Shown here one piece after another: positions 14,220 through 17,224 of a stretch of DNA of 17,224 bases. How positions within the stretch are numbered: the first letter of the stretch is position 1; each line of letters opens with the position of its first letter. Source of the DNA: JAVZCJ01 sp964532175 (GTDB taxonomy: Archaea > Thermoproteota > Nitrososphaeria_A > Caldarchaeales > JAVZCJ01); contig CAZHGP010000027.1 in NCBI GenBank assembly GCA_964532175.1, forward strand, positions 1 through 17,224. Reading direction: 5' to 3'. The translations under genes were made by a program, and so were the position numbers. The notes below the pieces were generated by a model. It searched no databases. It was given only the letters and a program-made list of their open reading frames with translations, and was not told the DNA's origin.

Positions 14220-14726
14220 ATGAGTGAATACAAGAAAAATTATCTTTTTAAATCTTTCAAAATTCCTATACCATTTGTACCTACTCCTATTGAAGTTGTT
14301 AAGAAAATGATAGAATTAGCTAATCCTAAACCCAATGAATTGCTTATAGATCTTGGATGTGGAGATGGAAGAATCATTAGATATGCATCTAAAGAGTATG
14401 GATGTAAAAGCATTGGTATTGAAATTAATCCATTACTCGTTAATTATACTAATAAAAAAATTATTGAAGAAAAATTAAATAATGCAAAAGTTATTCATGA
14501 AGATTTTTTTAAATACGATTTTAGTAAAGCAAATATTCTAACAATTTATTTAACTCCAAAAGCAATAGAATTTTTAAAGCCAAAATTAATGCAAATGCTT
14601 TTAAATGGTTCACGTATAATTTGCCATGATTTTCCAATAAAAGGTTTAAAACCAAAAATTATCGAGGAAGTTAAAATAAAATATAGTCCAAGAATTCATA
14701 GGGTTTATTTATATCAACTTATTTAA
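14220..14726 (+). CDS. aKMT-like class I SAM methyltransferase (protein-lysine)
   Basis: A 168-residue Rossmann-fold methyltransferase. The SAM-binding motif I is DLGCGDGR (44-51) and the acidic ribose contact is in GIEIN (66-70). Around these, the features IPFVPTP (17-23), FF at the end of strand 4, LTIYLTPKAIEFLKPKL, SRIICHDF and the terminal VYLYQL match the small archaeal protein-lysine methyltransferase family typified by Sulfolobus aKMT4, a broad-specificity enzyme that methylates many proteins and whose relatives include Dot1-type enzymes. Length matches that family (about 160 residues). The substrate set in this organism is not known, and a small-molecule methyltransferase cannot be excluded. 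Confidence 0.78.
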   Translation: MSEYKKNYLFKSFKIPIPFVPTPIEVVKKMIELANPKPNELLIDLGCGDGRIIRYASKEYGCKSIGIEINPLLVNYTNKKIIEEKLNNAKVIHEDFFKYDFSKANILTIYLTPKAIEFLKPKLMQMLLNGSRIICHDFPIKGLKPKIIEEVKIKYSPRIHRVYLYQLI

Positions 14727-14791
14727 CTATTAAGATATACTTAAAATAGAAAATTTTATTTATATTTTAAAAAAATATTTTTAAGATAATA

Positions 14792-15262
14792 ATGTCAATG
14801 TCTGAAAAAGATTTAGAATTATATTTAAAAAATAAAGGTGTTAATGCTAGAATAATAATTTTTGATAAACCTACTACAACTGTTAGCGAAGCTGAAAATG
14901 TTTTAGGTATTTCTCGTGAAAGAATAATTAAAAGTATGGTTTTTATAGATGATAAAGGTTCGCCCATTTTAGCGATAGTCACAGGAGATAAAAAAATTGA
15001 TATAAAGAAATTAGCTAAAGAATGTGAAGTTAAAGAAGTAAGATTAGCAAATCCTATTGAAGTTAAAAAATTTACTGGTTATGATATTGGTGCAACTCCT
15101 CCATTTGGATTTAAAAATCCAATAAAAACAATAATTGATCCTAAAGTACTTAATTTTGATAAAGTATATGGTGGTGGAGGAGCTATAAATGCTTTATTAG
15201 AAATAAATACTAAAGATTTATTAAAATTAACTAATGGAAAAATTGCTAATATAAGCAAGTGA
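14792..15262 (+). CDS. YbaK/ProX-like aminoacyl-tRNA deacylase domain protein
   Basis: A 156-residue stand-alone editing domain that hydrolyses mischarged aminoacyl-tRNA in trans, for example Cys or Ala wrongly attached to tRNA(Pro). Visible features: the conserved Lys47 in RIIKSMVF, the strand GSPILAIVTGDKKIDIKKLAK, and the family's GYxxGxxPPFG signature (96-106, GYDIGATPPFG), followed by VYGGGGAINALLEI. Length is typical of YbaK and ProXp proteins. The ATG at 14792 has a T/A-rich TATA-like box (14755-14768) about 30 nt upstream and no SD. The stop is only six nt from that of the convergent livM. Specificity among Cys-, Ala- or other editing cannot be told. Confidence 0.9.
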   Translation: MSMSEKDLELYLKNKGVNARIIIFDKPTTTVSEAENVLGISRERIIKSMVFIDDKGSPILAIVTGDKKIDIKKLAKECEVKEVRLANPIEVKKFTGYDIGATPPFGFKNPIKTIIDPKVLNFDKVYGGGGAINALLEINTKDLLKLTNGKIANISK

Positions 15263-15268
15263 ATTTAA

Positions 15269-16324
15269 TTAGACTTTCTTCCTATTTTCTATAATTTTCC
15301 TAATATGATTAACTTTTATGGTATATGTAGGTTTTTCTGGAATGATTCCTTCAGGCTTAAACATGAGAACTAAAATTAATACGATTCCTAATAAAAGCAT
15401 ATCAAGCCATACAACATCAAATGGTAAATAAGGTGCAAAAAATCCTTTATAAAAAATTATAAGTTTTCTAGCTCCAACAAATATTAATGTTCCTAAAGCA
15501 ACTCCTATATTATTTGCTGCTCCTCCAAGTAAAACCATTGTCCATGGCCAAAAAGTCCAATCAACTCTATTATACGTTCCTGCTATCACTGCTGAAGTAT
15601 AAAATGCATATAATGCTCCTCCAATTGCTCCTAAAGCTGAACCAACCATAAGTACTTTCATTCTAATCATTGGAATATGTTTTCCTAATGCTGAGGCTGC
15701 TATTTCATTATCTCTAATAGCTCTTAAAGCCCTTCCTAAAGGAGACCTTATTAAAAATTCTACATAAATAAAAATAAGTATTGCAATAAATAACATTGAT
15801 AAAGTAGTTATAGTAAATCTTAAATCTCCACCAATCCATGCAAATGGATCAGGTACTTGTACTCCAAGAGAACCTCCTATTAAATCTCTATAGTTATTTC
15901 CTATAACTCTAAGAACTTCTCCCATTGCAAGAAGAGTTATTCCAAGATAATCCTCTCTAAGTCTTATAGCTGGATAAGAAGCTATAAATCCTAGTATAGC
16001 ACCCACTATAGCTGCAATTACAATGCTTAATATGAAAATTGAAAAAGATAATGGGATATTATTCTTTAATTCATTAGTAACTTGAGTAATTATAAATGCA
16101 TTATTTGTTATATAGTCTAAATTTTTATCTACATTAATTAAATTAACTATTATTCTTCCGGGTATGCTTCCAACAACAAATGCCCCTCCTGCTACAGCTA
16201 AAACTTTCCCAAAATTTGGTACTCCTGTATAACCAAATTCTAAATTTAAACTTAAAGATATTATAAGATAAACTGAAAAAGAAGCCAATAAATCTATTAA
16301 AAAAATTATTTCAGTAGGCAGCAT
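15269..16324 (-). CDS. livM: Branched-chain amino acid-type ABC transporter permease LivM
   Basis: A permease of about 351 residues. Eight or more membrane segments are visible, with a cytoplasmic coupling loop GRALRAIRDNEIAASALG and the conserved pore segment RLREDYLGITLLAMGEVLRV. With LivH it forms the membrane channel of a LivHMGF-type importer. The start chosen is ATG at 16324, eight nt after the SD AGGAGTGA (16340-16333). A GTG at 16336 would make a slightly longer protein overlapping livH by 11 nt but has its SD directly abutting the start. The ATG gives a one-nt gap after the livH stop, which is normal for coupled genes. The C-terminus ends KKV just before the ybaK stop. Confidence 0.88.
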   Translation of the reverse strand: MLPTEIIFLIDLLASFSVYLIISLSLNLEFGYTGVPNFGKVLAVAGGAFVVGSIPGRIIVNLINVDKNLDYITNNAFIITQVTNELKNNIPLSFSIFILSIVIAAIVGAILGFIASYPAIRLREDYLGITLLAMGEVLRVIGNNYRDLIGGSLGVQVPDPFAWIGGDLRFTITTLSMLFIAILIFIYVEFLIRSPLGRALRAIRDNEIAASALGKHIPMIRMKVLMVGSALGAIGGALYAFYTSAVIAGTYNRVDWTFWPWTMVLLGGAANNIGVALGTLIFVGARKLIIFYKGFFAPYLPFDVVWLDMLLLGIVLILVLMFKPEGIIPEKPTYTIKVNHIRKIIENRKKV

Positions 16325-16325
16325 T

Positions 16326-17224
16326 TTATTTCTCACTCCTAAATTTTTTAATTATTTTATACCAATTTATACTAGATAATCCTTTAGGAGCCAATAATAA
16401 AGTAATAACCATTGCAATTAATGGAATTATAGGTCTATAAGGTATAACCCATGAACCAATCCACATAGCTAAATAATTTGTTCCAAGTACTTCTGTTAAT
16501 CCTATTAAGTATCCTCCTAATATTGCTCCATAAATATTTAAAAGCCCTCCAACAATACTTGCTGCAAATATGCTCGCAATCATAGTAGTACCAGTATCAG
16601 GATTTCCAATAAATCTTATAGGTAAAAGACATCCAGCTATTCCTGCTAAACTTCCTGCAATGAACCATGAAGTACTATATACCAGATCTGTATTTATTCC
16701 CATAACACTTGCAAGTGAAGGATTTTCTATTGTTGCTCTCATAGAAATTCCAAATTTTGTTTTTGTAAGTAATAAATGCAGAATGATTATTAATGATATA
16801 GAAAGTATTAAAGATATCGGAAATATTGCAGGATATTCACCAATTTTAAGATCATAACCTCTAAGATTAAAAACTCTAGATTTTATTTTGAATGTTTTTG
16901 TAAGATAATCTGCATAGATATTTAAAAAACTTAATAAAACTAAATCAAAAGCAAGAGTAGCTATCATTAATGAAACAAGCGAAGCTCCTCTTTTCATAAG
17001 TGGTTTTAATATAAGTTTATATAAACTTAAAGCAGCTAATCCTCCAAGAAAAGGCGCTATTAATAAACTTATATATAGATTAAGTTTCCATAATTCAGTA
17101 ATTGTTAAAACAATATATATTCCTAAAGTTGCAAAAGATCCGTGAGCAAAATTAGGTACTTTAGTAGTCATATAAGTTAAAGAAAGCCCAATACTTAAAA
17201 GAGTAAGTAGATTAGCAAAAGTAA
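16326..17224 (-). CDS. livH: Branched-chain amino acid-type ABC transporter permease LivH, 5' end outside window
   Basis: At least 298 residues are encoded up to the right edge; the frame is open there. An ATG at 17171 exists, but the 17 codons upstream read NLLTLLSIGLSLTY, the usual LivH first helix that leads into PNFAHGSF, so the real start is beyond the window. Further features: hydrophobic segments about every 25 residues, coupling loop GISMRATIENPSLASVMGIN, and the pore segment ILGGYLIGLTEVLG. LivH pairs with LivM, whose gene follows after one nt. The periplasmic binding protein and ATPases are not in view, probably further upstream or elsewhere. Confidence 0.88.
   Translation of the reverse strand, partial: TFANLLTLLSIGLSLTYMTTKVPNFAHGSFATLGIYIVLTITELWKLNLYISLLIAPFLGGLAALSLYKLILKPLMKRGASLVSLMIATLAFDLVLLSFLNIYADYLTKTFKIKSRVFNLRGYDLKIGEYPAIFPISLILSISLIIILHLLLTKTKFGISMRATIENPSLASVMGINTDLVYSTSWFIAGSLAGIAGCLLPIRFIGNPDTGTTMIASIFAASIVGGLLNIYGAILGGYLIGLTEVLGTNYLAMWIGSWVIPYRPIIPLIAMVITLLLAPKGLSSINWYKIIKKFRSEK

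Noticed and set aside
17169..17171. ATG at 17171 as the livH start
   Set aside because: Upstream codons continue in frame and encode the expected first membrane helix, so the gene is cut by the window edge.
1..17224. tRNA, rRNA, CRISPR array, transposase or prophage gene
   Set aside because: No GC-rich structured stretch, regularly spaced repeat, or transposase/integrase motif was found by eye.

Overview
The window looks like a stretch of an extremely AT-rich archaeal chromosome (GC in the high twenties of percent by eye, not computed). The evidence is archaeal gene content (EcfA/EcfT transport with a fused double ATPase, a GfcR-like regulator with a phosphoribosyltransferase domain, twin TatA plus TatC, an F420-type LLM flavoenzyme, a type IV pilin-like protein, an aKMT-like protein-lysine methyltransferase) and archaeal promoter layout (TATA-like boxes about 23-33 nt ahead of starts with no leader, Shine-Dalgarno sites mainly inside operons). 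A member of the Thermoproteota/TACK side is plausible but not proven. No tRNA, rRNA, CRISPR array, insertion sequence or phage gene was seen.

Layout. 1-946 (-): the front part of a two-HTH regulator that runs off the left edge, with a TTG start. 947-1394: a 448-nt AT-rich divergent control region with a palindromic TATA element and three TTCACAA motifs. 1395-1712 (+): a small winged-helix protein. 1728-5073 (-): an ECF vitamin/micronutrient importer operon in the order S component, fused EcfA-EcfA' ATPase, EcfT. 5231-6587 (+): a nitroreductase followed by a GfcR-like regulator. 6638-8145 (+): the twin-arginine translocation operon tatA1-tatA2-tatC. 8197-8838 (+): a Yip1-like membrane protein with its own promoter, convergent with an LLM-class flavoenzyme (8841-9851, -).

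9954-10934 (+): a radical SAM protein with extra C-terminal cysteines. 11018-11563 (+): a membrane protein with a zinc ribbon tail. 11679-12251 (+): a protein that couples a possible TBP-like repeat to a four-cysteine [4Fe-4S] domain of the CFeSP type. 12271-12783 (-): a single pilin-like secreted protein. 12914-14155 (+): an MFS transporter. 14220-14726 (+): a small aKMT-like methyltransferase. 14792-15262 (+): a YbaK-type deacylase. 15269-17224 (-): LivM and a LivH that is open at the right edge, together the membrane core of a branched-chain amino acid-type ABC importer.

Much of the window concerns the cell membrane: two importer systems (ECF and Liv), an MFS carrier, the Tat export machine, a pilin and two unknown membrane proteins. 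Most genes look ordinary and intact. The points most worth a second look are the TBP-like/[4Fe-4S] fusion, the one-sided degeneration of the fused ECF ATPase, the shared tail module of the two TatA proteins, and the paired initiation modes (leaderless versus SD with TTG starts).
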